Part shown: in pieces, positions 8,478 to 18,349 of the stretch
Numbering within the stretch: the first letter of the stretch is position 1
How the letters are laid out: each line of letters opens with the position of its first letter
NCBI GenBank assembly: GCA_030584185.1
Contig: CP129495.1
Location: 1,657,469 to 1,721,468, forward strand
DNA from: Acidimicrobiia bacterium
GTDB taxonomy: Bacteria; Actinomycetota; Acidimicrobiia; Spongiisociales; UBA11373
DNA: 64,000 bases
Direction: 5' to 3'
Translations under genes and position numbers: made by a program
Notes under the pieces: generated by a model
The model's database searches: none
Told to the model about the DNA's origin: nothing
Seen by the model: only the letters and a program-made list of their open reading frames with translations

Positions 8478-9664
8478 CCGACCGGCATCTCCTCGCCATG
8501 CACCGCTCCGACGTCCAGGTCTCGGTGGAGCTGGAGACCCCGGAGATGACCCTCAACCTCGGCCCCCAGCATCCTTCCACCCACGGGGTGCTGCGGATCG
8601 TGGCCAGGGTGAACGGCGAGATCATCGAGTCCGCCGATCCGATGATCGGCTACATGCATCGTGGGTACGAGAAGCTCGCCGAGGTGCGCACCTACCCGCA
8701 GATCACGGCCCTGGTCAATCGGATCGACTGGGTGTCGGGGTTCGCCAACGAGATCCCGCTGATGGTGGCCACCGAGCGCCTGATGGGTATCGAGGCGCCG
8801 CCCCGGGCCCAGCAGATTCGCCTCATCCTCACCGAGATGGCCCGCATCTCCTCGCACCTGGTGTTCCTCTCGTCCTTCCCGGTGGAGCTCGGCGCCCCGA
8901 CCCCTCTGATGTACGCCCTCCGGGAACGGGAGCGTGTGCTCGACCTCCTCGAGGGTGTGACCGGTGGCCGATTCCATCCCAACTTCAACCGCATCGGCGG
9001 GGTGAAGCCGGCGGCAGGTGGCGGGACCAACCAGAAGAAGGTGTCCCAGGATCTGCCCGCCGGGTTCCTCGCCGATACCCGCGCCGCCATGGACAAGGTT
9101 GACGAGGTGTGCGACGACATGGTGGATCTGGTCCTGGGCAACGAGATCTTCCAGCAGCGAACCCGGGGGGTGGGGATCATCCCCGCCGACAGGGCCGCCG
9201 AGTTCGGGGTGTCGGGTCCGAACCTGCGGGCCTCAGGGGTGGCGTTCGACCTGCGCAAGACCGACGACTACCTGCCCTACGGGGGGATCGAGTTCGACAT
9301 CCCCACCGGGCGCAACGGCGACTGCTTCGACCGCTACCGGGTTCGGCTCGACGAGATCCGCCAGGCGACGCGGATCATCCGCCAGGCTGTCGACACCATT
9401 CCCGACGGCGAACTCCAGGCCAAGGTCCCGCGGGTGATCAAGGTCCCGGCGGGCGAGACCTATGTGCGTGCCGAGAATCCGAAGGGGGAGATGGGCTACT
9501 ACGTGGTCTCCGAGGGCGGGCGGGGCCCCTACCGGCTCAAGATCCGCTCGGCGTCGTTCTCCAACCTCTCGGTCCTCCCCTGGCTGCTCGTGGGCCAGGT
9601 CGTCCCCGACCTGATCGCCATCCTGGGCAGCCTGGACTTCGTGCTGGGGGACGTCGACCGATGA
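8474..9664 (+). CDS. nuoD: NADH-quinone oxidoreductase subunit D
   Basis: A 396-residue 49-kDa-type subunit, homologous to the large subunit of NiFe hydrogenases, that lines the quinone pocket. [13 protein letters not shown] (about 31-43) contains the loop histidine that contacts the quinone headgroup, and [12 protein letters not shown] is conserved downstream. The start overlaps nuoC by 4 nt (ATGA), and the stop overlaps nuoH likewise. In most bacterial operons nuoE, nuoF and nuoG follow here; in this window nuoH follows directly. Confidence 0.95.
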   Translation: MTDRHLLAMHRSDVQVSVELETPEMTLNLGPQHPSTHGVLRIVARVNGEIIESADPMIGYMHRGYEKLAEVRTYPQITALVNRIDWVSGFANEIPLMVATERLMGIEAPPRAQQIRLILTEMARISSHLVFLSSFPVELGAPTPLMYALRERERVLDLLEGVTGGRFHPNFNRIGGVKPAAGGGTNQKKVSQDLPAGFLADTRAAMDKVDEVCDDMVDLVLGNEIFQQRTRGVGIIPADRAAEFGVSGPNLRASGVAFDLRKTDDYLPYGGIEFDIPTGRNGDCFDRYRVRLDEIRQATRIIRQAVDTIPDGELQAKVPRVIKVPAGETYVRAENPKGEMGYYVVSEGGRGPYRLKIRSASFSNLSVLPWLLVGQVVPDLIAILGSLDFVLGDVDR

Positions 9665-10683
9665 GCCTTCTCGACAACTTCTGGGTGCTGCTGGTCCTCA
9701 AGGTGCTGATCATCGCCTTGGTGGTGCCGGGCGTGTCCCTGGTGATCATCTTCGCCGAGCTGAAGGTCTCGGCACACATGCAGAACCGGATCGGCCCGTA
9801 CTTCGCAGGCGGCCGCTGGGGTTGGGCCCAGCCTCTCGCCGACGGGCTCAAGTTCATGCAGAAGGAGGATCTGATCCCGGCCGACGCCGACCGGGCGGTG
9901 TTCAAGGCGGCGCCGATGGTGATGCTCATGGGCACCATCGCCACCTTCGTGGTGATCCCGTTCAGTCCCAAGCTGATCGTGGCCGATCTGGATATCGGGG
10001 TCTTCTACCTGCTCGCCATCGGATCGATCTCCAGCATCGCGGTGCTCATCGCCGGTTGGGCGTCGGCCAACAAGTACTCGCTGATGGGCGGGCTGCGCGC
10101 CGCCGCCCAGCTGGTCGCCTACGAACTCCCGCTGGTCCTGGCTGTGGTCGGGGTGGTCATCCAGGCGGGGACCATGTCGATGAACGGCATCGTCGCCGCC
10201 CAGGCGGAGCCGGTGTTCCTCATCGGCGACTTCGCCATCCGCCTGCCGTTCCTGCTCCAGGGCCAGGTGATCGGGTTCACCATCTTCGTGATCGCCATGC
10301 TCGCCGAGCTGAGCCGGACGCCGTTCGACCTGCCCATCGCCGAGTCGGAGCTGGTCATGGGCTACCTGACCGAGTACTCGGGCCTCCGTTTCACGATGTT
10401 CTTCCTTGGCGAGTACGCCGGCATGTTCTCGATGTCGGCCATCGCCGCCACCCTCTACCTCGGCGGGTGGTACCTGCCGGGGCTGAGCATCGGGGCCCTC
10501 GAGTTCCTCGGGCCGCTGATCCTGATGGCCAAGGTGGGATTCCTGGTGTTCCTCGTCATCTGGTTCCGCTGGACGTTCCCCCGCCTGCGACAGGATCAGC
10601 TTCAGTCGTTCGCCTGGCGGTGGCTGGTGCCGCTGGGCTTGGCCAACATCCTGGGTACCGGCATCGCCAAGGTGGTGTTCTGA
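9661..10683 (+). CDS. nuoH: NADH-quinone oxidoreductase subunit H
   Basis: A 340-residue membrane subunit with about eight TM helices that connects the quinone site to the proton-pumping arm. Family motifs are clear: [20 protein letters not shown] near 41-60, the [14 protein letters not shown] loop near 222-235 and the charged [13 protein letters not shown] near 302-314. It overlaps nuoD by ATGA and nuoI by 1 nt (TGATG). Confidence 0.95.
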   Translation: MSLLDNFWVLLVLKVLIIALVVPGVSLVIIFAELKVSAHMQNRIGPYFAGGRWGWAQPLADGLKFMQKEDLIPADADRAVFKAAPMVMLMGTIATFVVIPFSPKLIVADLDIGVFYLLAIGSISSIAVLIAGWASANKYSLMGGLRAAAQLVAYELPLVLAVVGVVIQAGTMSMNGIVAAQAEPVFLIGDFAIRLPFLLQGQVIGFTIFVIAMLAELSRTPFDLPIAESELVMGYLTEYSGLRFTMFFLGEYAGMFSMSAIAATLYLGGWYLPGLSIGALEFLGPLILMAKVGFLVFLVIWFRWTFPRLRQDQLQSFAWRWLVPLGLANILGTGIAKVVF

Positions 10684-11150
10684 TGCAGAGCCGCATTCCT
10701 GGAGTGGGGCTGGCCAAGGGCCTGTGGGTGACGCTGCGCAACCTCTTCAAGTGGCCGATCACGGTCAACTACCCGAAGGAGAAGGAGATCCCGGTTCCGC
10801 GGGCACGCGGGGTGATCGCCCTCGACGTCGAGGCGTGCACCGTGTGCATGCTCTGTGCCCGTGAGTGCCCCGACTGGTGCATCTACATCGAGGGCCACAA
10901 GGAGCTGCAGCCGCCGAGCAAGCCGGGTGGGCGCCCCCGGAGCAGGGCGACCCTGGATCGCTTCGACATCGACTACGCCCTGTGCATGTACTGCGGCATC
11001 TGCGTCGAGGTGTGCCCGTTCGACGCCCTGTTCTGGTCGCCCGAGTACGAGTACGCCGAGGGCTCCATCTCCAAGATGCTCCACGACAAGGAGCGACTCA
11101 CCGTATGGCTGGGGAAGGTTCCCCAGCCTCCCGCCCTGGAGGCGAAGTGA
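10683..11150 (+). CDS. nuoI: NADH-quinone oxidoreductase subunit I (2x[4Fe-4S])
   Basis: A 155-residue ferredoxin-like subunit carrying clusters N6a and N6b. Both motifs are complete: [12 protein letters not shown] near residues 45-56 and [12 protein letters not shown] near 101-112. In a complex without the NADH module this subunit would be the natural entry side for electrons from ferredoxin or another partner; that role is inferred. It is joined to nuoH and nuoJ by 1-nt stop/start overlaps. Confidence 0.95.
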   Translation: MQSRIPGVGLAKGLWVTLRNLFKWPITVNYPKEKEIPVPRARGVIALDVEACTVCMLCARECPDWCIYIEGHKELQPPSKPGGRPRSRATLDRFDIDYALCMYCGICVEVCPFDALFWSPEYEYAEGSISKMLHDKERLTVWLGKVPQPPALEAK

Positions 11151-11671
11151 TGGAGTTCTCCGACTGGATCTCCGACGCCCGCAACATCGTCTTCCTGGTG
11201 ATCTCGCTGGTGATCGTCGCCTCGGCGGCGCTGGTGGTGGTCAGCCGCAACCTGGTCCATGCCGCCCTGGGCCTCGTCGCCGCACTGGCGGGGACCGCCG
11301 CCCTGTTCCTCATGCTCGGCGCAGAGTTCGTGGCCTGGACCCTGGTGCTGATCTACATCGGCGCCGTGATCGTGCTCTTCCTGTTCGGCATCATGATCAC
11401 CCGGGCACCCACCCGGACCGATCCCGTGCGCCTCGATCACGACCGGCGCTGGCCGGCGGCCCTGGTGGCCGCCACCACCTTCGTGACCATCGCCTGGGTG
11501 ACGACTGCAGCCTTCGGCGACACCACCCTTGGAGAGGGGGTCGTCCGCACCGGCGAGATCGGTGACGTGCTCTTCAGTCGGTACGTGATCCCCTTCGAGG
11601 CGGTTTCGTTCGTGCTGCTCGCCGCCCTGATCGGCGGGATCGTCCTCGCCCGGAAGGACCCGGAGCGATGA
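11150..11671 (+). CDS. nuoJ: NADH-quinone oxidoreductase subunit J
   Basis: A 173-residue membrane subunit with five hydrophobic segments. The conserved stretch [17 protein letters not shown] (about 66-82) contains the TM3 pi-bulge region of the family. It adjoins nuoI through TGATG and overlaps nuoK by ATGA. The loop between TM4 and TM5 is slightly longer than in short homologues. Confidence 0.93.
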   Translation: MEFSDWISDARNIVFLVISLVIVASAALVVVSRNLVHAALGLVAALAGTAALFLMLGAEFVAWTLVLIYIGAVIVLFLFGIMITRAPTRTDPVRLDHDRRWPAALVAATTFVTIAWVTTAAFGDTTLGEGVVRTGEIGDVLFSRYVIPFEAVSFVLLAALIGGIVLARKDPER

Positions 11672-11973
11672 TCGTCAACCAGTTCCTGATCCTCGCCGCC
11701 CTGCTGTTCTCCCTCGGGATCTACGGCGTGCTGGTACGGCGCAATGCAGTTCTGGTGCTGCTCTCCATCGAGCTGATGCTGACCGCGGTCAACATCAACC
11801 TGGTCGCATTCGCCCAGCACGTCCAGGACGCCCTCCACTCCGGGCAGGTGTTCGCCCTGTTCGTGATCACCGTTGCCGCCGCCGAGGTCGGGGTCGGGCT
11901 CGCCATCGTGCTGCTCATCTTCCGCAACCGGGCCTCGGCCAACGTCGACGAGTTGGACCTGATGAAATGGTGA
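11668..11973 (+). CDS. nuoK: NADH-quinone oxidoreductase subunit K
   Basis: A 101-residue, three-helix antiporter-like subunit. The two membrane glutamates needed for proton translocation are present, in [10 protein letters not shown] (TM2) and [10 protein letters not shown] (TM3). Length and sequence are typical. It overlaps nuoJ by 4 nt and nuoL by 7 nt. Confidence 0.95.
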   Translation: MIVNQFLILAALLFSLGIYGVLVRRNAVLVLLSIELMLTAVNINLVAFAQHVQDALHSGQVFALFVITVAAAEVGVGLAIVLLIFRNRASANVDELDLMKW

Positions 11974-14024
11974 AGTTCGCCCCCCTCATCGCATACTTCG
12001 GAGAGGAGGCCCCGCACGGTGCCGAAGCCCTCTCCGACGGCGGCTGGCTGGCTGCCTGGGCATGGCTGATCCCCGTGGTTCCGCTGGTCCTGATGTTCGG
12101 CATCGTCTTCTTCGGCAAGCGGCTTCCCAAGAAGGGTTGGGAGCTGGCCGAGGCGGCGATGGCCTTCGTCGCCGTGTACGGCGTCGCCCTGTTCATCGCC
12201 AACGCATCCAACGGGATCTACCACGAGGGCTCGGTGGAGATCGCCCGCCTCGGGACGCTGGTGATCGAGTGGGGCTGGGTGGTCGACGGCCTCTCGATCA
12301 TGATGTACGCCGTCGTGGGCGTGGTCGGCCTGGCGGTGTTCACATACGCCAAGGGCTACATGGAGGGCGACGTCCGCTTCACCTGGTTCTTCGCCGCATT
12401 CACCCTGTTCGCCGGGGCGATGCTGGTGCTGGTATCGGCGGCCAACATGATCCAGCTGATCGTCGGCTGGGAGCTGGTCGGGGTGGCGTCCTACCTGCTC
12501 ATCGGGCACTACTGGGAGGATCACGCCAACAACGCCGCCGCCATCAAGGCTTTCATCACCAACAAGGTGGCCGACGTCGGGCTGTTCATCGGCGTGATCA
12601 TCATCGGAGTCACCGTCGGCTCCTTCCGGTTCGACGACGTGCTCTCGGCGATCGCCGCCGGCGACAGCGCCCTGGCGCAGGTGGCGTTCTGGGCCGGGCT
12701 CGCCCTGTTCATCGGGGCGATGGGGAAGAGCGCACAGTTCCCGTTCCATGTCTGGCTCCCCGACGCCATGGCCGGCCCCACCCCGGTGTCGTCGCTGATG
12801 CACGCCGCCACGATGGTGACCGCGGGGGTGTACCTGATCGGCAGGATGTTCCCGCTGTTCCAGACCGAGGGCTTCGCCGTCGACGTGAAGGCGATCATCA
12901 TCGTGATCGGTGCCCTCACCCTGTTCCTCACCGGGCTCATCGCCCTGGTGCAGAAGGACATCAAGAAGGTTCTCGCCTACTCGACCCTCTCCCAGCTCGG
13001 CTACATGACGGTGGCCATGGGTGCCGGTGCCTACACCGCAGGGCTGTTCCACCTCTTCACCCACGCCTTCTTCAAGGCCCTGCTCTTCCTGGCCGCAGGC
13101 TCGGTGATCCACGCCGTCCACTCCAACGACATGACCGACATGGGAGGGTTGCGCAAGTACCTGCCTTGGACCTATCGGACCTTCCTGGTGGGCTCGCTCG
13201 CCCTGGCGGGGATCTTCCCGCTGGCCGGTTTCTGGTCGAAGGACGAGATCCTGGCATCCATCTCCTACGACGCCGGGCACGGTGGGGGAACCATCGCCTC
13301 GGTGGTGCTGGTGGTCGCCATCGCCGGGGCGTTCATCACCGCCTTCTACATGGCGCGCGCCGTCTACCTCACCTTCTTCGGCGAGTACCGCGGCCACGGC
13401 CATCCTCATGAGACCAGGATCATGACCTACCCCCTGATCGGGCTGGCGGCACTCTCGGCGGTGGCCGGCCTGGCCAACATCCCCGGGGTGTTCACCGGCT
13501 TCACCGAGTGGCTTGCTGCGCGACCCTTCCCGATGGGCGACCACCACGCCGAGTCGATCGACTTCCTCCTCGCCGGGATCGGTCTCGCCGTGGCCCTCGC
13601 CGGCATCGCTGCGGGCACCCGGTTGTGGAACCGGCCCGCCGCCTCGCAGGCTGAGCGGGACACCTTCCGCATCCCGGTGCTGTACCCGCTGCTGGAGAAC
13701 AAGTACTACATCGATGACCTGTACCTGAAGGGCATCGTGGGGCCGATAAAGGGCCCGATAGCCCGGTTCACCAACTGGACCAACACCTACGTCATCGACG
13801 CCGTGGTCAACGGCGTCGCCGGTGGCGCCCGGGTGCTGGGGCGGTTCGTGTACGGGGGAATCGATCAAAGGGGTATCGACCTGGCGGTCAACGCCGTGTC
13901 GGCGGCGACCAACGAGGCGGGCGAAGCCCTTCGTCACACGACGACGGGCAGGGTCCAGCAGTACGCCGCGGCGCTGTTCCTCGGAGCGGTGCTGCTGGTG
14001 GTTGGTTTCCTGATCTTCACCTAG
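11967..14024 (+). CDS. nuoL: NADH-quinone oxidoreductase subunit L
   Basis: A 685-residue Mrp-antiporter-like proton-pumping subunit with about 16 TM helices and the long lateral C-terminal helix expected at about 570-640. The conserved core includes the [14 protein letters not shown] glutamate (TM5), the lysine of [16 protein letters not shown] (TM7) and [15 protein letters not shown]. It begins within the end of nuoK. A purine-rich AGGAGGAGG stretch after its stop serves as the ribosome site of nuoM. Confidence 0.95.
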   Translation: MVKFAPLIAYFGEEAPHGAEALSDGGWLAAWAWLIPVVPLVLMFGIVFFGKRLPKKGWELAEAAMAFVAVYGVALFIANASNGIYHEGSVEIARLGTLVIEWGWVVDGLSIMMYAVVGVVGLAVFTYAKGYMEGDVRFTWFFAAFTLFAGAMLVLVSAANMIQLIVGWELVGVASYLLIGHYWEDHANNAAAIKAFITNKVADVGLFIGVIIIGVTVGSFRFDDVLSAIAAGDSALAQVAFWAGLALFIGAMGKSAQFPFHVWLPDAMAGPTPVSSLMHAATMVTAGVYLIGRMFPLFQTEGFAVDVKAIIIVIGALTLFLTGLIALVQKDIKKVLAYSTLSQLGYMTVAMGAGAYTAGLFHLFTHAFFKALLFLAAGSVIHAVHSNDMTDMGGLRKYLPWTYRTFLVGSLALAGIFPLAGFWSKDEILASISYDAGHGGGTIASVVLVVAIAGAFITAFYMARAVYLTFFGEYRGHGHPHETRIMTYPLIGLAALSAVAGLANIPGVFTGFTEWLAARPFPMGDHHAESIDFLLAGIGLAVALAGIAAGTRLWNRPAASQAERDTFRIPVLYPLLENKYYIDDLYLKGIVGPIKGPIARFTNWTNTYVIDAVVNGVAGGARVLGRFVYGGIDQRGIDLAVNAVSAATNEAGEALRHTTTGRVQQYAAALFLGAVLLVVGFLIFT

Positions 14025-14040
14025 GAGGAGGAGCGAGGAG

Positions 14041-15612
14041 ATGGACTGGTTCGAAAACGGGTGGGGCCTGAGCCTCATCGTGTTCCTGCCCCTGGTGGGG
14101 GCGTTCCTGGTGCTGATGCTGCCGCGTGCCAAGGAGCAGGTGGCCAAGCTGACGGCGCTCGGGTTCGCCCTGGCCTCGTTCGCCCTCTCGGTGTACGCCG
14201 CCTTCGCCTTCGACCTCGGTTCCTCCGCCGAGTTCCAGATGGGCACCGACGTCTCGTGGATCTCCGCAATCGCGGCGCGTTATCACGTCGGTGTCGACGG
14301 CATCAGTCTCCCTCTCCTCATCCTGGCCACGCTGATGACGGTGCTCGCCATCGTCTACTCGTGGAACCACTGGCCCGAGCCGCACAACCCGAAGGCGTTC
14401 CTGGTGCTGATGCTGGTGCTGGCCACCGGGATGAACGGCACCTTCGTCGCCCTCGACCTGGTGCTGTTCTTCATCTTCTTCGAGCTGGTGCTGCTGCCGA
14501 TGTACTTCATGATCGGGATCTGGGGGGATCGCACCAAGATCCGGCTCCCCGGGTTCAAACGCGAGGTGGAGACCCGCCTCTACGCCTCGATCAAGTTCTT
14601 CCTGTTCACCCTGTTCGGCTCGGCGTTCATGCTGCTCGGGTTCCTGGCCCTGTACTTCAAGTCGGATCCGCACACCTTCGACATGGTGGCGCTGGCCGAG
14701 GCGGGGCAGATGGGCGCCTTCGCCGGGACCTTCGGCGCCTGGGTGTTCGCCGCCCTCTTCCTCGGGTTCGCGGTGAAGGTCCCGATGTGGCCGCTGCACA
14801 CCTGGCTCCCCGACGCCCACACCGCCGCCCCCACGGTGGGCTCGGTGCTGCTGGCCGCCGTCCTCCTGAAGCTCGGCTCGTACGGGTTCATCCGGATCAG
14901 CCTTCCGATCCTGCCCGAGCAGGCGCAGCAGTGGGCGCCTTGGATCGCCGTGCTGGCGGTGATCGCCATCATCTACGGCTCGCTGGCCTGCCTCGCCCAG
15001 ACCGACATGAAGCGGCTGATCGCCTTCTCCTCGGTAGGGCACATGGGCTTCGTGATGCTGGGAATCGCCACCCTCACCGACATCGGCATCAACGCCGCCG
15101 TGATCGGAATGGTGGCCCACGGCCTGATCACCGGGATGCTGTTCTTCCTGGCCGGGTCGATCCAGCACCGCTATCACACCCGGGAGATGGCCCGGCTGGG
15201 GGGCAACCAGAAGCTGCTGCCCGTGATCGGCGGACTGCTCGGCTTCACGGTGATGGCCTCGCTCGGGCTCCCCGGCCTGGCCGGGTTCTGGGGGGAGTTC
15301 ATTGCGCTGCTCGGCTCCTACAACCCGCTCGCCGGCCTGAGCATCGGTGTGTTCCGCACCGCCATGGTCGTCGGGGCGATCGGCACCGTGCTCACTGCCG
15401 GCTACCTGCTGTGGATGCTGCAGAAGGTGAACCTGGGCGAGCCGTCGGACGAGTGGACGGGGAAGGATCTGCACGATGCCGACCGGTTCGAGCTGATCGC
15501 CTGGACACCCCTGGTCGCCTTGATCCTCGTCATCGGCGTCTACCCGAAGCTGATCTTCGGCGCCACCAACGACGCCGTGGTCTCCCTGGTGCAGAAGGCG
15601 TTCGGAGGCTGA
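14041..15612 (+). CDS. nuoM: NADH-quinone oxidoreductase subunit M
   Basis: A 523-residue proton-pumping membrane subunit of the antiporter family, about 14 TM helices. The functional glutamate is in FFIFFELVLLPMYF, the key lysines in FAVKVPMWPLHTWLPDAH and in TDMKRLIAFSSVGHMG, and GLPGLAGFWGEF marks the C-terminal half. This is the only nuo gene preceded by a clear non-overlapping gap (16 nt) with a strong Shine-Dalgarno sequence, so it may be translated independently of nuoL. Confidence 0.95.
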   Translation: MDWFENGWGLSLIVFLPLVGAFLVLMLPRAKEQVAKLTALGFALASFALSVYAAFAFDLGSSAEFQMGTDVSWISAIAARYHVGVDGISLPLLILATLMTVLAIVYSWNHWPEPHNPKAFLVLMLVLATGMNGTFVALDLVLFFIFFELVLLPMYFMIGIWGDRTKIRLPGFKREVETRLYASIKFFLFTLFGSAFMLLGFLALYFKSDPHTFDMVALAEAGQMGAFAGTFGAWVFAALFLGFAVKVPMWPLHTWLPDAHTAAPTVGSVLLAAVLLKLGSYGFIRISLPILPEQAQQWAPWIAVLAVIAIIYGSLACLAQTDMKRLIAFSSVGHMGFVMLGIATLTDIGINAAVIGMVAHGLITGMLFFLAGSIQHRYHTREMARLGGNQKLLPVIGGLLGFTVMASLGLPGLAGFWGEFIALLGSYNPLAGLSIGVFRTAMVVGAIGTVLTAGYLLWMLQKVNLGEPSDEWTGKDLHDADRFELIAWTPLVALILVIGVYPKLIFGATNDAVVSLVQKAFGG

Positions 15613-17115
15613 GTGTTCGACTACCACGCCCTCGCCCCTGAGCTGATCCTCGGCATCACCATGATGGCGGTGATCGCCGCCGACCTGGTCCTGTCCGAGG
15701 GCCGCAAGTACCTGGTGGGGGTGACCGCTCTGGTGGGGATGTCGGCTGCCCTGTTCCCGCTGCTCACGCTGGCGTTCTGTGGCGAGCTGCAGGGTTGTGC
15801 CGACGAGGGGGCGCGGGTCCTGTTCGGGGGTTCCTTCGTGGTGGACGACTTCGCCCTGGTCTTGAAGGGGCTGTTCCTGGTGAGCGGGGCGATCACCCTG
15901 CTGTTGTCGGTGGGCCATCTCGAGAGCGACGACTACCACCAGGGGGAGTTCTACCTCCTGCTGGTCGCCTCGGTGACCGGGGCGGTGATCATGGCCTCGT
16001 CACGGGATCTGATCACCATGTTCGTCGGGCTGGAGCTGGTCTCGATCCCCGCCTTCCTCCTGGCCGGTTGGCGCAAGGGCGACCTCCGCTCCAACGAGGC
16101 CGCCCTCAAGTTCTTCTTGACCGGCGTGCTCTCCTCTGCGGTGATGCTGTTCGGGATGAGCCTGGTGTTCGGGCTCACCGGCGAGGTCACCTTCGCCGGG
16201 ATCGCCTCTCAGACGGCCGCCCTGGACCTCGGCTCGGAGCCGGCGTTCGTGCTCGCCGTGATCTTCGTGATCGTCGGCTTCGGCTTCAAGGTGTCGGCGG
16301 TGCCGTTCCACTTCTGGGCCCCCGACACCTATCAGGGGGCGCCGCTGCCGGTCGCCGCCTACCTGTCGGTCGGTTCCAAGGCGGCCGGCTTCGTCGGGCT
16401 GCTCACTCTCTGCTACCTGGCCTTTGCCGCCGTGCCCGAGATCTGGGGGCCGATCCTCTGGGTGCTGGCCGCCGCCTCCATGACCCTGGGCAACCTGGTG
16501 GCGATGCGCCAGACCAATCTGGTGCGGCTGCTCGGCTACTCGTCGATCGCCCACGCCGGGTTCATCCTGGTCCCGTTCGCCATGGCCGCCACCTACGACG
16601 GCGTGGGCCTGGAGGATGCCTTCTTCGGGTCGATCACCTACCTGCTGATCTACGCCTTCATGAACCTGGGCGCATTCGCCGTGGTGATCGCCGGGTCCTC
16701 ACGGATCCGCTCCGGAGAGGTGGCCGACTGGGCCGGCATGAGCCGCCACTCGCCGATGATCGCCGGCCTGCTGGTGGTGTTCTTCTTCGCTCTCGCCGGG
16801 ATTCCTCCGCTGGCGGGGTGGTTCGCCAAGTTCGTCATGTTCCGCGCCGTGCTGGGCGCCTTCGAGAGTGGCTGGGCGGTGGCGCTGGCGGCCATCGCCG
16901 CCGTGAACGCCGTCATCGGGCTCTACTACTACGCCCGGGTGGTGAAGACCGCCTTCATGGACGACGCCCCTGAGGGGGTGGACGCCGAGGCGACGACCGT
17001 GGAGCCGCCTCTGGCGTTGGCACTGGCGATCACCACCGCCGTGATCGTGGTGACCGGATTCTTCCCGCAGATCCTCGCAGTGCTCGGCGATGCCAGCCGG
17101 GCCCTGGGGGGCTGA
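15613..17115 (+). CDS. nuoN: NADH-quinone oxidoreductase subunit N
   Basis: A 500-residue antiporter-like membrane subunit, last in the operon. FVGLELVSIPAFLLAGWRKGD holds the TM5 glutamate, FGFKVSAVPFHFWAPDTYQGAP the TM7 lysine, and TNLVRLLGYSSIAHAGF the later conserved segment. It starts with GTG directly after the nuoM stop (TGAGTG). No nuoE, nuoF or nuoG follows; a lipoprotein gene begins 64 nt downstream. Confidence 0.94.
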   Translation: MFDYHALAPELILGITMMAVIAADLVLSEGRKYLVGVTALVGMSAALFPLLTLAFCGELQGCADEGARVLFGGSFVVDDFALVLKGLFLVSGAITLLLSVGHLESDDYHQGEFYLLLVASVTGAVIMASSRDLITMFVGLELVSIPAFLLAGWRKGDLRSNEAALKFFLTGVLSSAVMLFGMSLVFGLTGEVTFAGIASQTAALDLGSEPAFVLAVIFVIVGFGFKVSAVPFHFWAPDTYQGAPLPVAAYLSVGSKAAGFVGLLTLCYLAFAAVPEIWGPILWVLAAASMTLGNLVAMRQTNLVRLLGYSSIAHAGFILVPFAMAATYDGVGLEDAFFGSITYLLIYAFMNLGAFAVVIAGSSRIRSGEVADWAGMSRHSPMIAGLLVVFFFALAGIPPLAGWFAKFVMFRAVLGAFESGWAVALAAIAAVNAVIGLYYYARVVKTAFMDDAPEGVDAEATTVEPPLALALAITTAVIVVTGFFPQILAVLGDASRALGG

Positions 17116-17179
17116 TCCGCCTCTCGTCGGTGCGGGTCGGTTGCAGGAACCGTCCGGTGTGTGCCGCCGTCCAAGGGGC

Positions 17180-17662
17180 ATGACCAGACCAAGAGCCGGC
17201 GTCATCATCGGCGCCATCATCCTGTCCCTGTCGATCGCCGCCTGCGGCGGCGACGCCGCCGACACCACGACCACGGCACCACCCGCCACGACACTGCCGC
17301 CGGTGAGCACCGTGCCGACGACCACTCTTCCCGACGGCTCTGTGATCGCCGTGTTCGAGACGCCCGACGGTGAGACCTATCGGGTGCTGCTCACCGGCAC
17401 CGCCGCAGAGCAGGCGAGGCAGGCGTTCGCCGCGGGCGAGCGGCCCGGAATCCCCAACGGCGTCATCCAGCCCGGTGACGGAGGCGTCAACACCGGTCAC
17501 GACTGGCACGTCATCGAGGTCGAGTTCGCCGACTTCACCATCGAGGTCTGCGACGGGACCGTGTCGTACGTGGACGACCTCGGGTACGAGGAGTTCGTCT
17601 CCCAGCACGGCGACCGGTTCTGCCCCTGGGCGGCCGAGCTGGTCGACCTGATCGGGGACTGA
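17180..17662 (+). CDS. Lipoprotein with a BP74-like domain
   Basis: A 160-residue predicted lipoprotein. The signal peptide ends LSIAAC (Cys22), followed by a Thr/Pro-rich spacer (about 28-52). The remaining ~105 residues (VIAVFETPDGETYRVLLTG through DWHVIEVEFADFTIEVCDG to RFCPWAAELVDL) resemble the small BP74-type domain, in which W-F-x-P, AIEVCDA and WCPWSS elements recur; the match is from memory of the motif pattern. Two cysteines (in EVCDG and FCPW) could pair outside the cytoplasm. Function unknown. A longer frame upstream would destroy the signal peptide, so ATG 17180 was chosen. Confidence 0.7.
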   Translation: MTRPRAGVIIGAIILSLSIAACGGDAADTTTTAPPATTLPPVSTVPTTTLPDGSVIAVFETPDGETYRVLLTGTAAEQARQAFAAGERPGIPNGVIQPGDGGVNTGHDWHVIEVEFADFTIEVCDGTVSYVDDLGYEEFVSQHGDRFCPWAAELVDLIGD

Positions 17663-17669
17663 GACCCGT

Positions 17670-17692
17670 CTCGGGCGGTGTCGCCGTCCGAG
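17670..17692. terminator. Bidirectional hairpin between lipoprotein and toxin genes
   Basis: CTCGGGCGG and CCGTCCGAG form a 9-bp stem (one G-U pair) around TGTCG. It sits in the 34-nt gap between two convergent genes, which suits a shared terminator, although there is no U-tract. Confidence 0.5.
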
Positions 17693-17696
17693 GCGG

Positions 17697-18035
17697 TCAA
17701 TGTCCGAGGAGGGTGCGCACCACCACCGTCACCGCTTCGGCGGTCTCACGGTCGATGGCTCCGAGGCCCTGTACCAGTCGCCTGCGGTGCACCGATCGGG
17801 TCAGCTCGCATTGGGCGTAGCTGGTCTCATCGAGCCCGGTTTCGGGTGTCGGTTCGATCTCGACGTGAATCGATAGCCCGCGTCGCGCCGTGGTCAGGGG
17901 GATCAGGATCACGAACGGGAAGTCTGCACCGAAGGAGGGGTGCGGTCCGATCACCAAGCCGGGGCGCAGCGATGCCGGTTCTCCCGGGTGGGGGTCTCCG
18001 AAGTCGACCAGCCAGACCTCGTCAGGCGATGCCAT
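17697..18035 (-). CDS. MazF/PemK-family endoribonuclease toxin
   Basis: A 112-residue protein of the MazF/PemK fold, whose members cleave mRNA. It begins EVWLVDFGDPHPGEPASLRPGLVIG, the characteristic first strands with the conserved PG(E)-x-RPxLV pattern, and continues VILIPLTT, the second family strand; the C-terminal half (RLVQGLGAIDRETAEAV) matches the dimer helix. It overlaps the upstream antitoxin gene by 14 nt, the usual toxin-antitoxin organisation. Cleavage specificity cannot be predicted. Confidence 0.85.
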   Translation of the reverse strand: MASPDEVWLVDFGDPHPGEPASLRPGLVIGPHPSFGADFPFVILIPLTTARRGLSIHVEIEPTPETGLDETSYAQCELTRSVHRRRLVQGLGAIDRETAEAVTVVVRTLLGH

Positions 18036-18258
18036 CGGACACCGCCGTCGCCTCCGCGTCCGCCAGGTACGAGCGCCACGCCTCGGGGTCGCCCCTCAAG
18101 CCGCTCATCTCCTCCTGAACCTTTTGTGCCAGCTGCTCTCGCCACAGCGCGTCGGCGGCGGAGCGGACGGTATCCATGAGCGAAGCCCCGCTCGCTTCAC
18201 TGAGACGACGCAACCGGGCGTGGGTCTCGGAGTCGACCCGGATGGTGGTGGTCGCCAT
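18022..18258 (-). CDS. Ribbon-helix-helix antitoxin
   Basis: A 78-residue protein with an N-terminal ribbon-helix-helix DNA-binding domain (TTTIRVDSETHARLRRLSEASGAS... at about 3-40) and an acidic/helical C-terminal tail that should wrap the toxin. It precedes and overlaps the MazF-like gene; such antitoxins neutralise the toxin and autorepress the operon. The promoter must lie in the 91 nt shared with the divergent murI gene. Confidence 0.85.
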   Translation of the reverse strand: MATTTIRVDSETHARLRRLSEASGASLMDTVRSAADALWREQLAQKVQEEMSGLRGDPEAWRSYLADAEATAVSDGIA

Positions 18259-18349
18259 GCCACCAGTCTACCAAGCGCATGCGTCCGAGTCTACAGGCTC
18301 GTAGGTTCGGCCGGACAGCGCGCCGCCGCCCCCCGGTACGCTGCCCGCA

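Noticed and set aside
11721-14246. 841-codon minus-strand frame over nuoL, and similar long ones over nuoM, nuoN and rpoC (36588-40691).
   Set aside because: All lie fully antisense to recognised genes and have biased His/Asp/Gly/Arg composition typical of complement frames.
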